A DNA stretch of 64,000 bases from JBJSXJ01 sp044235425 (GTDB taxonomy: Bacteria > Planctomycetota > Planctomycetia > Pirellulales > Pirellulaceae), in assembly GCA_044235425.1 (NCBI GenBank), contig JBIIHW010000031.1:1-64000 (forward strand). Reading direction: 5' to 3'. Every line of letters begins with the position of its first letter. The stretch's first letter is position 1. A program made the translations under genes and the position numbers. The notes beneath the pieces were generated by a model that was not told the DNA's origin, searched no databases, and saw nothing but the letters and a program-made list of their open reading frames with translations. This document shows positions 1-9,100 of this stretch, in pieces.

Positions 1-311
1 TGACGATTCGGAGAATCGTCCGACGGGAGCACACAGAGAGACGATTCATCGTCGGTCGACTTTCCAAGTCGACAAGAGCACACAGAGTGACGATTCGGAG
101 AATCGTCCGACGGGAGCACACAGAGAGACGATTCATCGTCGGTCGACTTTCCAAGTCGACAAGAGTACACAGAGTGACGATTCGGAGAATCGTCCGACAA
201 GAGTACACAGAGTGACGATTCGGAGAATCGTCCGACAAGAGCACACAGAGTGACGATTCGGAGAATCGTCCGACGGGAGTACACAGAAACACGATTCGGA
301 GAATCGTCCTA
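1..311. repeat. tandem hairpin repeat array upstream of the ABC importer
   Basis: Two 87-bp units (starting near 1 and 88) are followed by three 38-bp units (starting at 175, 213 and 251) and a partial copy near 289. Each 38-bp unit carries a hairpin with 7-bp arms ACGATTC/GAATCGT around a GGA triloop, followed by CCGAC. The 87-bp units add a second hairpin with arms GTCGACTT/AAGTCGAC around a TCC triloop, and the short inverted repeat GACGAT/ATCGTC. Units are joined by the spacer acacagag. No coding gene is supported here. The array ends just before the ATG of the lipoprotein gene, so it sits in the promoter or leader position. It is related in design to the array at 19440-19940. Confidence 0.9.
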
Positions 312-324
312 TCGGGAAAAAAAT

Positions 325-1572
325 ATGAAGTTAATACCGCTTCGGTCCTTTCTCAGGCTTGCCGGCCTCATCCTGATCCTCGGGGCGGTCGCCAGCTGCG
401 CGGAACGACGAGTGGCTCAAGAGACGGCGATCATGCCGACAACAAATTGGGACTCGATCTCCGCACAGGCGCGCGGTCAAACAGTACGGATGGCAATGTG
501 GGACGGTGATCCGCTCATCAACGCCTACATGCGCGATTTTGTCGCTCCGGAACTAAAACAGAATCACGGCGTCCACCTACAAATCGTTGGACTGCACGGC
601 GGTGCGCTCATCAATAAGCTCCTCGTTGATCTCGAAGCGGGACGTGAACAGGGCGACGTGGACGTGGTTTGGATCAATGGCGAAAACTTTTACCAGTTAC
701 GGCGTCTGGATGCCCTTTATGGTCCCTTCACCGCCAGCCTCCCCAACAATCGCTTCATCGACTGGGATAACCCCTTCATCGCCTACGACTTTCAGGAACC
801 AGTCGCCGGCTACGAGTGCCCTTGGGGTAATGTTCAGCTGGCAATCATTTTCGACTCGAACCGAGTCACCCATCCACCTCGCACCCTTACCGAACTTGAG
901 ACCTGGGTCCGAGCACATCCTGGCCGGTTCACCTTCGACACTTCGTTTACCGGTATGACATTCCTCAAGTGTCTACTGATCGATTTGGCGGGCGGACCGG
1001 AGACCCTGAGCGGGCCCTTTGACGAAGCCAAGTATCAAGCTGCGACCGAGAAGCTCTGGGATTATCTGCGTCGCTTGCGCCCTTATCTCTGGCGAGCCGG
1101 GGAGACATTTCCTGAGAATGTCGCGCAGCTACATCAGCTCTTGGCTAATGGCGAAGTTGATTTTTCGATGAGTAACAACGATGGCGAAGTGGATAATAAA
1201 GTGATGCAGGGAGTGCTGCCTGACAGCGCTCGTGCCTACACGCTTGATTCTGGCACGATTCGTAATTCGCATTACCTTGGCATTCCTCGCAATTCACCGC
1301 GGAAACCGGCCGCCATGGTACTCATCAATTTCCTCATCTCACCGGAGGCCCAATGGCGTAAGGCCACACCACAAACTTGGGGTGATGGCACGGTGTTGTC
1401 CGAGAAGTTGTTGCCCGACGAGTGGCAAAGGAAGTTTCAGCACCTAACGGGCAGAATTCGTGTTGCACCGCGAGCCGAACTCGAGCAACACGCCTTGATG
1501 GAGCCGTCTTCGCAGTTAATGATTCGACTGCATGAGGACTTTCGGCGAGAGATCATCGAGCATGGACGCTAA
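325..1572 (+). CDS. ABC transporter substrate-binding lipoprotein, YnjB-like
   Basis: This is a predicted extracytoplasmic solute-binding lipoprotein of 415 residues for the importer encoded by the next three genes. The ATG at 325 is chosen because it begins a signal peptide (MKLIPLRS, then a hydrophobic run) ending in a lipobox AVASC; an upstream alternative start would only add residues encoded by the hairpin repeats. The body (MAMWDGDPLINAYMRDFV near the mature N-terminus, GDVDVVWINGENF, later YLGIPRNSPRKPAAM) resembles the YnjB family of uncharacterised ABC systems. The substrate is unknown. No clear Shine-Dalgarno precedes the ATG; the leader is A-rich and follows the hairpin array directly. 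The gene overlaps the first permease gene by 11 bp. Assignment to a solute-binding protein is firm; the YnjB subfamily is from memory of family features. Confidence 0.82.
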   Translation: MKLIPLRSFLRLAGLILILGAVASCAERRVAQETAIMPTTNWDSISAQARGQTVRMAMWDGDPLINAYMRDFVAPELKQNHGVHLQIVGLHGGALINKLLVDLEAGREQGDVDVVWINGENFYQLRRLDALYGPFTASLPNNRFIDWDNPFIAYDFQEPVAGYECPWGNVQLAIIFDSNRVTHPPRTLTELETWVRAHPGRFTFDTSFTGMTFLKCLLIDLAGGPETLSGPFDEAKYQAATEKLWDYLRRLRPYLWRAGETFPENVAQLHQLLANGEVDFSMSNNDGEVDNKVMQGVLPDSARAYTLDSGTIRNSHYLGIPRNSPRKPAAMVLINFLISPEAQWRKATPQTWGDGTVLSEKLLPDEWQRKFQHLTGRIRVAPRAELEQHALMEPSSQLMIRLHEDFRREIIEHGR

Positions 1573-2443
1573 ACGAGTGCGGGGAGTGTCGTGGGGCAGT
1601 AAGCGGTCTGGCTCAAGGGTCATACCGCTGCTCGTGCCACTGGTCGTTGGTTTGCCGATCGTCTGGTCGGCGGGTTATTCCTGTTTGTACAGCATCGGCT
1701 TGATCGGACGACTCAATACAGGGTTCACGCTCCAGCACTGGTCGGCGGCTCTCGCTACCGGTGGGCTCGTGGAGAGCGTGATCTACAGTTGTCTGGTGGC
1801 AGCGATTTCGACGTTGTTGGCTACGAGCGGTGCTTTGTTATTCATTCTGCTCTGGCCCGCCGCTCGACGAAGCCGCGTAGTTGCCGCTCTCGTTTGCATT
1901 CCGTTTGCAACCCCTGCGGTGGTCAGCGCCTGTTTGACGTATCAACTGCTCAATCCCGGCGGATTCGGTTCAAGATTGGCGGCTTGGTGTGGACTGACAC
2001 AATCCCCTGCGGATTTTCCCTTGCTTGTAAATGACCGCTGGTCGATCGGCCTTATCGCTGCACAAACCAGTACCACGCTCCCGCTGCTGCTGCTGTTTCT
2101 ATGGCGAAGCTGGAGTGCTGTGCAGATCGATCGTTATTGCCGACTGGCCGAGTCACTAGGGGCTACCAGTCGGCAGGCGCGATGGAACGTCGCGTTGCCG
2201 ATGCTGTGGTCTCGAGTTCGTCCGCTTTGCTGGCTGGCGTTTCTTACCAACCTGGGCGCCTACGAATTGCCACTGCTGCTTGGTCGACAGTCGCCGCAAA
2301 TGTTTTCCGTGCTCACTCAGCGGCGCTTCGGGCAGTTTAATCTAGAGCAACGGCCACAAGGCTTTGCACTAGCGCTGGTTTACCTGCTGCTAATCGGTAT
2401 GGGAGTAGCCGTGATGCTCCGCTGGCGACGGAGGAACTCATGA
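1562..2443 (+). CDS. ABC transporter permease, first half of a YnjC-like pair
   Basis: An integral membrane permease of 293 residues. The ATG at 1562 overlaps the lipoprotein stop by 11 bp. About six hydrophobic segments are visible, and near residue 190 there is an EAA-type loop (RLAESLGATSRQARWN, then LPM) that would contact the ATPase. In E. coli the YnjC protein is a single double-length permease; here the two halves are separate genes, this one followed by another at 2440 with an ATGA overlap. Transport role is well supported; substrate is unknown. Confidence 0.82.
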   Translation: MDAKRVRGVSWGSKRSGSRVIPLLVPLVVGLPIVWSAGYSCLYSIGLIGRLNTGFTLQHWSAALATGGLVESVIYSCLVAAISTLLATSGALLFILLWPAARRSRVVAALVCIPFATPAVVSACLTYQLLNPGGFGSRLAAWCGLTQSPADFPLLVNDRWSIGLIAAQTSTTLPLLLLFLWRSWSAVQIDRYCRLAESLGATSRQARWNVALPMLWSRVRPLCWLAFLTNLGAYELPLLLGRQSPQMFSVLTQRRFGQFNLEQRPQGFALALVYLLLIGMGVAVMLRWRRRNS

Positions 2444-3240
2444 ACGGACGAACGATTGGCCTGCGGTGTTTGTTGGCGATAACGATTCTGGCTCCCTATC
2501 TCCTACTGGTCGTGATGTCACTCGGGAGTGGCTGGACCTATCCGCGGCTGTTACCGGATCGCATGGATTTTGCGCCGTGGCGACGCTTGGCCGCAGAACG
2601 TCAGGGGTTAGCTCAATCGCTTGTCACCTCACTGACGCTCAGCGTTACCGTGGGTACGCTGGCGACAGCCACAGGGCTGTTGGCGGGCCGCGCCGTGCGT
2701 CGTCGTTCGACGTTGCTCGGCCGCTGGTTGCTCTATCTGCCATTTGCCGCATCCCCCGTGGTCTTAGGAGTAACCCTGTACGATTTACTTGTCCGTCTGC
2801 AATTGGCAGGTACTTACAGCGGAGTCGTCGTTGTGCAGACGTTGTTCGCTACCGCGATGGCAACCGTTTTTTTTAGTACGTCGTGGACGCCGCGCAGCGA
2901 TCAACTCGAGCACCTGGTGCGGTCCCTCGGCGGTCGCCGCTGGCAGGTCTGGCGACATGCGATCTGGCCGCAAGCTCAGGGGCTGGCTATCGTCTGTTTT
3001 GTCCAGGCCGCGCTTTATTCGTGGATCGATTATGGTTTGGTGGCGATCGTGGGTGGTGGACAAGTACAAACGGTGACGATGCGGCTGTTCGCGTATGTGC
3101 GCGAGGCGAATGTCAATCAAGCGGCGATTGCTTCTCTGGTACTAGTCGGTCCCGCGGTAGCCGGCTGCCTTCTGAGCGGCCTTACCCGCTCAGCGTCCTC
3201 GGATCGGCTCGCCGTCCGCTCGCTGTTTCGTGATGTTTGA
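2440..3240 (+). CDS. ABC transporter permease, second half of a YnjC-like pair
   Basis: A 266-residue membrane permease whose ATG overlaps the previous stop (ATGA), which implies translational coupling. It has several hydrophobic segments, a loop rich in basic residues (RAVRRRSTLLGRWL) and an EAA-type sequence (LVRSLGGRRWQVWRHAIWPQ) in the second half. It probably forms a heterodimer with the preceding permease. The following ATPase gene begins 8 bp before this stop. Confidence 0.82.
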   Translation: MNGRTIGLRCLLAITILAPYLLLVVMSLGSGWTYPRLLPDRMDFAPWRRLAAERQGLAQSLVTSLTLSVTVGTLATATGLLAGRAVRRRSTLLGRWLLYLPFAASPVVLGVTLYDLLVRLQLAGTYSGVVVVQTLFATAMATVFFSTSWTPRSDQLEHLVRSLGGRRWQVWRHAIWPQAQGLAIVCFVQAALYSWIDYGLVAIVGGGQVQTVTMRLFAYVREANVNQAAIASLVLVGPAVAGCLLSGLTRSASSDRLAVRSLFRDV

Positions 3241-4108
3241 GGTGGGTATGTGGCCAGAGGATTCGGCCATGCGGCCAGCGGGAAAACCTATGATGAAATC
3301 CACGACCGACACCGAGCGGCAACCGCCGTCTTCGCCGCCGTCTTCGCCGCCGCCACGGCTGTCTAGCAGTCGGCTGGTGGTAACGGATCTCGCTGTGGCG
3401 TATGGGGACCAGATGGTTTTGGATCGCCTGTCGCTGTGCGTGGAGGCTGGAAGTACGTTGGTGGTGCTGGGTGAATCAGGTTGTGGCAAGACCACCCTGC
3501 TGCGCGCACTAGCGGGTGCGATATCGATCAAAACGGGAGCGATCATCTGGGACGACGTTGATCTGACGGCAGTTTCCCCTCAGCAGCGTGGCGTGATTTA
3601 TCTCGACCAAGAACCGCTGCTCTTCGAGCACTTAACGGTGGCGGAGAATCTGGGATTTGCGTTGGAGTTGCGTCGTGTACCGCGAGCGGAAAAAGAGCGG
3701 TCTGTGCAACAGATGCTGCTGGCACTGGAGCTGCAGGCTCATGCGGGGAAGCGCGAGTGGGAATTGTCGGGCGGTCAGCGGCAGCGTGTGGCATTTGGGC
3801 GTGCCTTGCTTGCGCGGCCAAGATTGTTACTGCTCGACGAACCATTCTGCAGCTTGGATGGCAAAACGCGAGGTCAGATGCAGCAGCTCTTCGCACGGAT
3901 GAGCCGCGAACATTCGCTGACGTCGATTTTCGTGACGCACGACGTCAAGGAAGCGGTGGTTATCGGAGATTCATTTGCACGGATGCAAGCAAGCATGCTC
4001 ATCCAATACCCCAGCCGCGAATCGTTCTTGCGCGATCCCGAAACAGGAATTCCCGCCGAGATCGAATTCTGGCGCGATCGCGGTCAGGAAATTACCGATC
4101 AGCGGTGA
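3233..4108 (+). CDS. ABC transporter ATP-binding protein, YnjD-like
   Basis: The ATPase of the importer, 291 residues from the ATG at 3233. Walker A is GESGCGKTT at about residues 80-88, the Q-loop region is YLDQEPL, the signature is LSGGQRQR, Walker B is LLLLDEP and the switch His is in VTHD. The first ~50 residues are not typical of the family: a low-complexity stretch with PSSP repeats encoded by a duplicated 12-bp unit near 3327. The start is therefore uncertain; GTG 3230, ATG 3248, 3269 and 3290 are alternatives that keep the whole ATPase domain. The 3' end overlaps the convergent lipoprotein gene by 17 bp. Confidence 0.85.
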   Translation: MFEVGMWPEDSAMRPAGKPMMKSTTDTERQPPSSPPSSPPPRLSSSRLVVTDLAVAYGDQMVLDRLSLCVEAGSTLVVLGESGCGKTTLLRALAGAISIKTGAIIWDDVDLTAVSPQQRGVIYLDQEPLLFEHLTVAENLGFALELRRVPRAEKERSVQQMLLALELQAHAGKREWELSGGQRQRVAFGRALLARPRLLLLDEPFCSLDGKTRGQMQQLFARMSREHSLTSIFVTHDVKEAVVIGDSFARMQASMLIQYPSRESFLRDPETGIPAEIEFWRDRGQEITDQR

Positions 4109-4610
4109 AGGGAACCACGTTGAACACGTGATCCTGGAGTCCGTTGTTCGGCACCTCAACCTTCCACGGTGACATTTTAGGATCACCCAATTCGGGGCGC
4201 TGAATGCGGCTGGCAAGTTCCGGGGCGAGTGTGACGTGGTACTTTCCCGGTGGTACTCCCTCGCCAAAGGGATAAGTCTTGATCGCGAAACTGCCGTCCA
4301 GCTGCAGCAAGCTGCTCGGTTTATCCTCTTGAAAATCATTCGCGGCATCTGGATGAAAAATGATCGCGCCCGCCGTCAACGGCTGACCGTTCATCAGGAC
4401 TCGACCCGTCACGGGCACCAGCGGAGGTCGATTGGAGGAGTCGCAGCCTGTGGCGAGGGCCGCGGTGCCGCACACGACGGCAAGCAAGAGAGCTGTTCGC
4501 GGGAGGTATTTCCTGGCGTTCAAGCAACAAATCGTGCTGACGATGCTCGACAACAAGTGATGATCGGAGCCTGAGAGAGCCCGGTCGCGACGGCGATTTT
4601 CATCGGACAT
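4092..4610 (-). CDS. small lipoprotein with transthyretin-like / carboxypeptidase-regulatory-like fold
   Basis: A 172-residue predicted lipoprotein. After an unusually long polar N-terminus comes a signal segment (KYLPRTALLLAVV) ending in a lipobox-like LATGC. The mature part begins VPVTGRVLMNGQPL and continues with AGAIIFHPD and PPGKYHVTLAP, the pattern of the short beta-sandwich proteins that are very numerous in planctomycetes and for which no activity is established. The ATG at 4610 is preferred; a TTG at 4649 would extend it. The long stretch before the signal peptide suggests that the true start may be further downstream at a non-ATG codon. It lies 57 bp after the DUF1501 gene on the same strand. 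Confidence 0.65.
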   Translation of the reverse strand: MSDENRRRDRALSGSDHHLLSSIVSTICCLNARKYLPRTALLLAVVCGTAALATGCDSSNRPPLVPVTGRVLMNGQPLTAGAIIFHPDAANDFQEDKPSSLLQLDGSFAIKTYPFGEGVPPGKYHVTLAPELASRIQRPELGDPKMSPWKVEVPNNGLQDHVFNVVPFTADR

Positions 4611-4667
4611 GTTGGTCTTAATTTCTGGATAGGAAGTGGCACGATGCAAGCGGCGCGAAGGATCAGG

Positions 4668-6140
4668 TCAGGCGATGATGTTGGAGAGCACTTGTCCGTG
4701 GACATCGGTCAGGCGGAAGTCGCGGCCGCCGAAGCGGTAGGTTAGCGCCTCATGATCGACGCCGAGCAAGTGCAACACGGTCGCCCAGAGGTCGTAGACG
4801 GTCGCACGCCCTTCCACGGCGTGATAGCCATGTTCATCGGTTGCCCCATAAACCGTACCACCACGGATACCGCCACCGGCCAGCCAAACGCTGAATCCGA
4901 AAGGATTGTGATCGCGGCCGTCACTTCCTTGAGCGAACGGCGTGCGGCCAAATTCTCCCGCCCAGACGACTAAGGTTTCTTCCAGCAAGCCGCGCTGCTT
5001 TAAGTCGCGGAGCAAGCCGGCGATCGGCTGATCCACCTGCTGAGCCATTTCGGCATGACCTGTCTTAAGTCCACCGTGCTGATCCCACGGATTACCAATT
5101 TGCCCCAGCTCCGCCGGGCGCGGTAAACAGGTGAGCTCTACAAATCGCACACCCCTCTCGACAAGTCGCCGCGCCAATAAACACTGTTGACCATACGCGG
5201 CCGTTTCCCGGTTCGATGAATCCAGACCGTACAGTTGCCGAGTGGCCGCTGTTTCACCCGTCAAGTCGACCAGTGAGGGCACCGCCGTCTGCATGCGAAA
5301 CGCGGTCTCATAGTTGCGAATCGCTGACTCCACGGGTGACGGTATCTCAGGCAAACTCCAGTGCCGCCGATCCATCTGCTCGACAAATCGCAGGCGGCGC
5401 CGCTGCCGCTCCGCCGACTCTCGCGCCGTGATATTCGTGAGTGGCTCGGGTTGACTGGGATCCAGCAGGGAAGCCTGGTGGACTGCCGGTAGAAAACCGT
5501 TGCCGTAGATGCCGATTCCGCCCAGCGGTGCTCCGCCACTGGCAAGTACCACGTAGCCCGGCAGGTTGTCGTTCTCGCTGCCCAGCCCGTAATTCACCCA
5601 GGCACCAGCACTGGGATAACCCGCAAGCGAAAAGCCGGTATGCAGAAAATAATTCCCCTGCGCATGTTCGTTGGCAATACTCGTCATGGACCGTACGACC
5701 GCTAAGTCATCAGCACAGCTCGCGATGCGCGGAAGTAGATCACTCACCGGTAAGCCGCATTCGCCGTACCGCTGAAACTCCCACGGGCTGGCCATGATGT
5801 TCCCATTGGCATTGAACATCGTCGGCTTGACGGGAACCGGCATCGGCTTGCCATGATCCAGTTTGAGCCGCGGTTTAGGATCGAAGGTATCGACCGCTGA
5901 AACTCCACCCGACATGAAGCAGAAAATGACACTCTTCGCACTCGCGATTCCCGTGCGACTGGGATGTCGAGCACCTGCTGCACTCGATGCGGCTGCAGGT
6001 GAATCTGGAGATGCCGCGATCGTCGCGGACTCGCGCGCGACGAGTCCGGTGAGTGCCGTGAGGCCAAAGCCGATCGAACTGCGGGCGAGCATGGTGCGTC
6101 GACTGATGCTGAACTCCGCTGCGGACACCTTAACGGACAT
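4668..6140 (-). CDS. DUF1501 family exported protein
   Basis: 490 residues. The ATG at 6140 starts a Tat-type signal (SRRTMLARSSIGFGLTALTG). The body has the DUF1501 pattern, a sulfatase/phosphatase-like fold: FCFMSGGVSAVDTFDPKP early, PGYVVLASGGAPLGG in the middle, then VVWAGEFGRTPFAQG and GRDHNPFGFSVWLAGGG near the C-terminus. DUF1501 proteins regularly accompany PSCyt/DUF1553 proteins in planctomycetes. Here the two genes overlap by 11 bp (6130-6140) and probably form one transcript. The biochemical role is not established. Confidence 0.92.
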   Translation of the reverse strand: MSVKVSAAEFSISRRTMLARSSIGFGLTALTGLVARESATIAASPDSPAAASSAAGARHPSRTGIASAKSVIFCFMSGGVSAVDTFDPKPRLKLDHGKPMPVPVKPTMFNANGNIMASPWEFQRYGECGLPVSDLLPRIASCADDLAVVRSMTSIANEHAQGNYFLHTGFSLAGYPSAGAWVNYGLGSENDNLPGYVVLASGGAPLGGIGIYGNGFLPAVHQASLLDPSQPEPLTNITARESAERQRRRLRFVEQMDRRHWSLPEIPSPVESAIRNYETAFRMQTAVPSLVDLTGETAATRQLYGLDSSNRETAAYGQQCLLARRLVERGVRFVELTCLPRPAELGQIGNPWDQHGGLKTGHAEMAQQVDQPIAGLLRDLKQRGLLEETLVVWAGEFGRTPFAQGSDGRDHNPFGFSVWLAGGGIRGGTVYGATDEHGYHAVEGRATVYDLWATVLHLLGVDHEALTYRFGGRDFRLTDVHGQVLSNIIA

Positions 6141-9100
6141 AGATAAACTCCTTGAGGCAAAACAGCGACTGAGCGAAGTCCTGCCACACGGGCACACTGT
6201 TCATCATATCCTTGGCCGCTATCTGATGATCCTGGGATAGCTCGGCGAGGTAGTCGATTGCTGCGGATAATTCCTCGGCCTTCGGTTCACGACTAAGTGC
6301 GACCAGAAACATCTGTTGCACACGTTTCGCGGGAGTGATCGGGTGAGAATTCGTGTGGGGCGCAGCGATGAGTGCGGCAGCCCACTTCTGCGATTGATCG
6401 ATGATGAATGGATCGTTGAGTAGGGTGAGTGCTTGAGCGGGGACGTTGGTGACATCGCGGCGTCCGCGCGTGGTGGCTGGTTGAGGCGCATCAAAAACAG
6501 ACAGCAGCGGATTGAATGCGTTCCGTCGGATTCGCTGATAGATGCTGCGTCGCCGCTCTCCGTCGAGAGGCCCTTTCGTGCCACCGCCTTCGGTTTTATT
6601 TACGAAATAGACATTCACACCGGGTCCAAACATCGCAGCGTTCAACTGACCGCTCGTGGCCAGCAGCGAGTCCCGAATCGCTTCCGCTTCGAGCCGCATG
6701 ATCGGCATGTGCGAGAGCCACTGATTACCGGGATCGAGTTCGCGTGCGGCAGCAGATGCTGCGGAGGACTGCTGCCAAGTTTGCGAAGTGACCATCGCTC
6801 GCACCATATTCTTCATCGACCACTGCTCCTGCTGCACGAATCGTGCGGTAAGATGATCGAGGAGTTCAGGGAGGACGGGTTCGTCGCCTAGTCGCCCAAA
6901 ATTATCGACCGTGCCGACGAGCCCTTGTCCGAAAAGATGTTGCCAAAGTCGATTGACAAGTACGCGGGCCAGCAGCGGATTTTCGGGCGCGGTGATTTGC
7001 TGAGCTAATTCCCAGCGGCCGCTCTGCTGCGTCTTAAACGGTTCCACACCAAACAGCGACAAACCACGCCGCGGAATGGGCTCCATGGGGCGGGTGATTT
7101 GACCACGTTCCCAGAGCGGCTGATTAAAGGCTGATGCTTCGACTACCCCGGGAGCTCGGCGCGGAATCGGTATCTCCCGCTCGAGCTGCCGATAGCGATC
7201 AACAAGTTCACCGATTCGTGGCAGCTCGCGCATCGTTGTGGGCACGAGTGAGCGGCGCACGAAGAAGTCGAGTAGCGCGGCGTGCTGCGACGATAATGTT
7301 CCGCGCTGCCAATCCCGCACAGCCTCGCGGAGTGCATCGGCATACCGCACCGCCAGCTCGGCGGCAGATGCAGGTGGAGCACCGGCGAGCAGTGCGAGAA
7401 TGGGTAGATTGGTCTCGCGAGGAAGTTCGGGCTGATCGCTGGCGACAATTTCCGCCGCTCCGAAAAAAGCTCGTTCCGTTGCGTCCGTAATGAATTCCAC
7501 CTGGGCGTAAGCGCCTTTGCGATAAGCGGTATCCAAGCGGATCCAACCGAATTCATCACGATTGAGTCGTGCGGCGGGATAGATGCCGCCATTGCCAAGC
7601 GGATAGTTCTCAATGACGAGTCGCACCGTGCTGCTCTGACCCAGCGCGCGGATGCTGATGCTGTTCGTTTCGATCTTGAAGCGTGGTGACAGCAGGACGC
7701 CGGTGTGGCGAGTGCTAAGCGAGTGAGTGATGACCGCCGCTGGCAGCAGACCACGCACGATTCGCTCGCCAGTGATTTCCAAGTTGAAATCACCGGCGGT
7801 CGCGGGAACTTTGCGATTGGCAGACGCTGGCGTTGAGGCGGAGTCTGGCGGCGCATCAATCCCGGTGACACTCTGCGCTGCATCCAGTCCCGTCCCCGAT
7901 GGAGACCACTGATCCCGGTCGGCAGTGCTCAGATCCCAAAGGGGCTGAAATCGTGTTTGATTGAACTCGCGGCGCGACTTCAATTCGCCATCCCAGTAAA
8001 GACTCAGTTGCTGCCAGCGTTCGCGAAGCGTGTCTGGGGCGGTATTGGTTTCCCGGTTCGTCAACTGCTGCCAGAGATGCAATGGGCTCGCTTGGTTGGT
8101 ACGCGCATCGTCCAGCGCAGCTTTCCAGCTATTCCCGACACTCTCCTGCAGCAAGCGCTGTTCGCGCTGCAGCTGTTCTCGCTCTCCTTGTAGCTTTGCC
8201 AGCTGTTCACGATCGGTGGGGCTCAGCGCGGCAACGATCTCTGCCGCGGTAACCCCACTGGGCCCCGCTCGATAAGACTGAGCCACTTCGGCGGCTGTCA
8301 GAGCGCGGCGATAACATCGCGCCTCTTCGATTTCACCCGCGAGCGGTGGATTGATATCCGAGAGCCGCTGGCCGAACAGAAATCGGGACTGTCCTTTCAG
8401 GAAAGGACGGAGCGTGCCTTTCTGATAGCTGACCCCATATCGCTCCCCGTTGCGGTAGAGTGTGATGGAGTTGTCTTTGGCGTAAGCGATCGCGACGTGG
8501 ATCAGTTGATCGGGAGCGGACGTTTCTTCGATCCCAGCAGGTTCCTGGGTGCGGTTGAAAAAATCACTGCCGGCAAGCCAATGTTTCGGCTTCAACTCAC
8601 CAAACACAATCGAGTCGAAGAAACGTCCTTCCGGCGTATCCAGGCCGATCACGCCACCGCCGCGTTGCTGATGGTTTGCCAGCGACACCCAGGCTTCCAA
8701 GGTCTTCTCGTGAATGTCGTATTCGAGAGCGGCCGATCGCATGTTCGCGACAACTCCGTCCAGGATCAAGCGTCCGTTGCGAATGACGGCACCGTTCAGC
8801 AGTTCCCCATGATGATGGCCCACGCCATCGCGCGCATCGCCCTCGAAGCTCCAGCGGGCATCCGGAGCGGGTAGAGCGTCGGGGATCGTCGAGCCGCGGC
8901 GTTTGAGTACAACGCCGCGGGCGGGTTCTTCAATCGCCGCGATCTGTTGCTGCAGCTGCTGCACTCGCAGCGTCAGCTCTGCGAGTTTGGTCTCCTGCTG
9001 AGATTGCTGCTGCAATCGCTGCGGTAAATCAGCAGCCGATTGCAACCAAGCCGTGGCCAACTCATCGCGAATCTGCTGCTTGAGCCGAGTTAGTTCAGGA

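Noticed and set aside
1..311. CRISPR array
   Set aside because: Units are contiguous hairpins with almost identical spacers, not unique spacers, and no cas gene is present.
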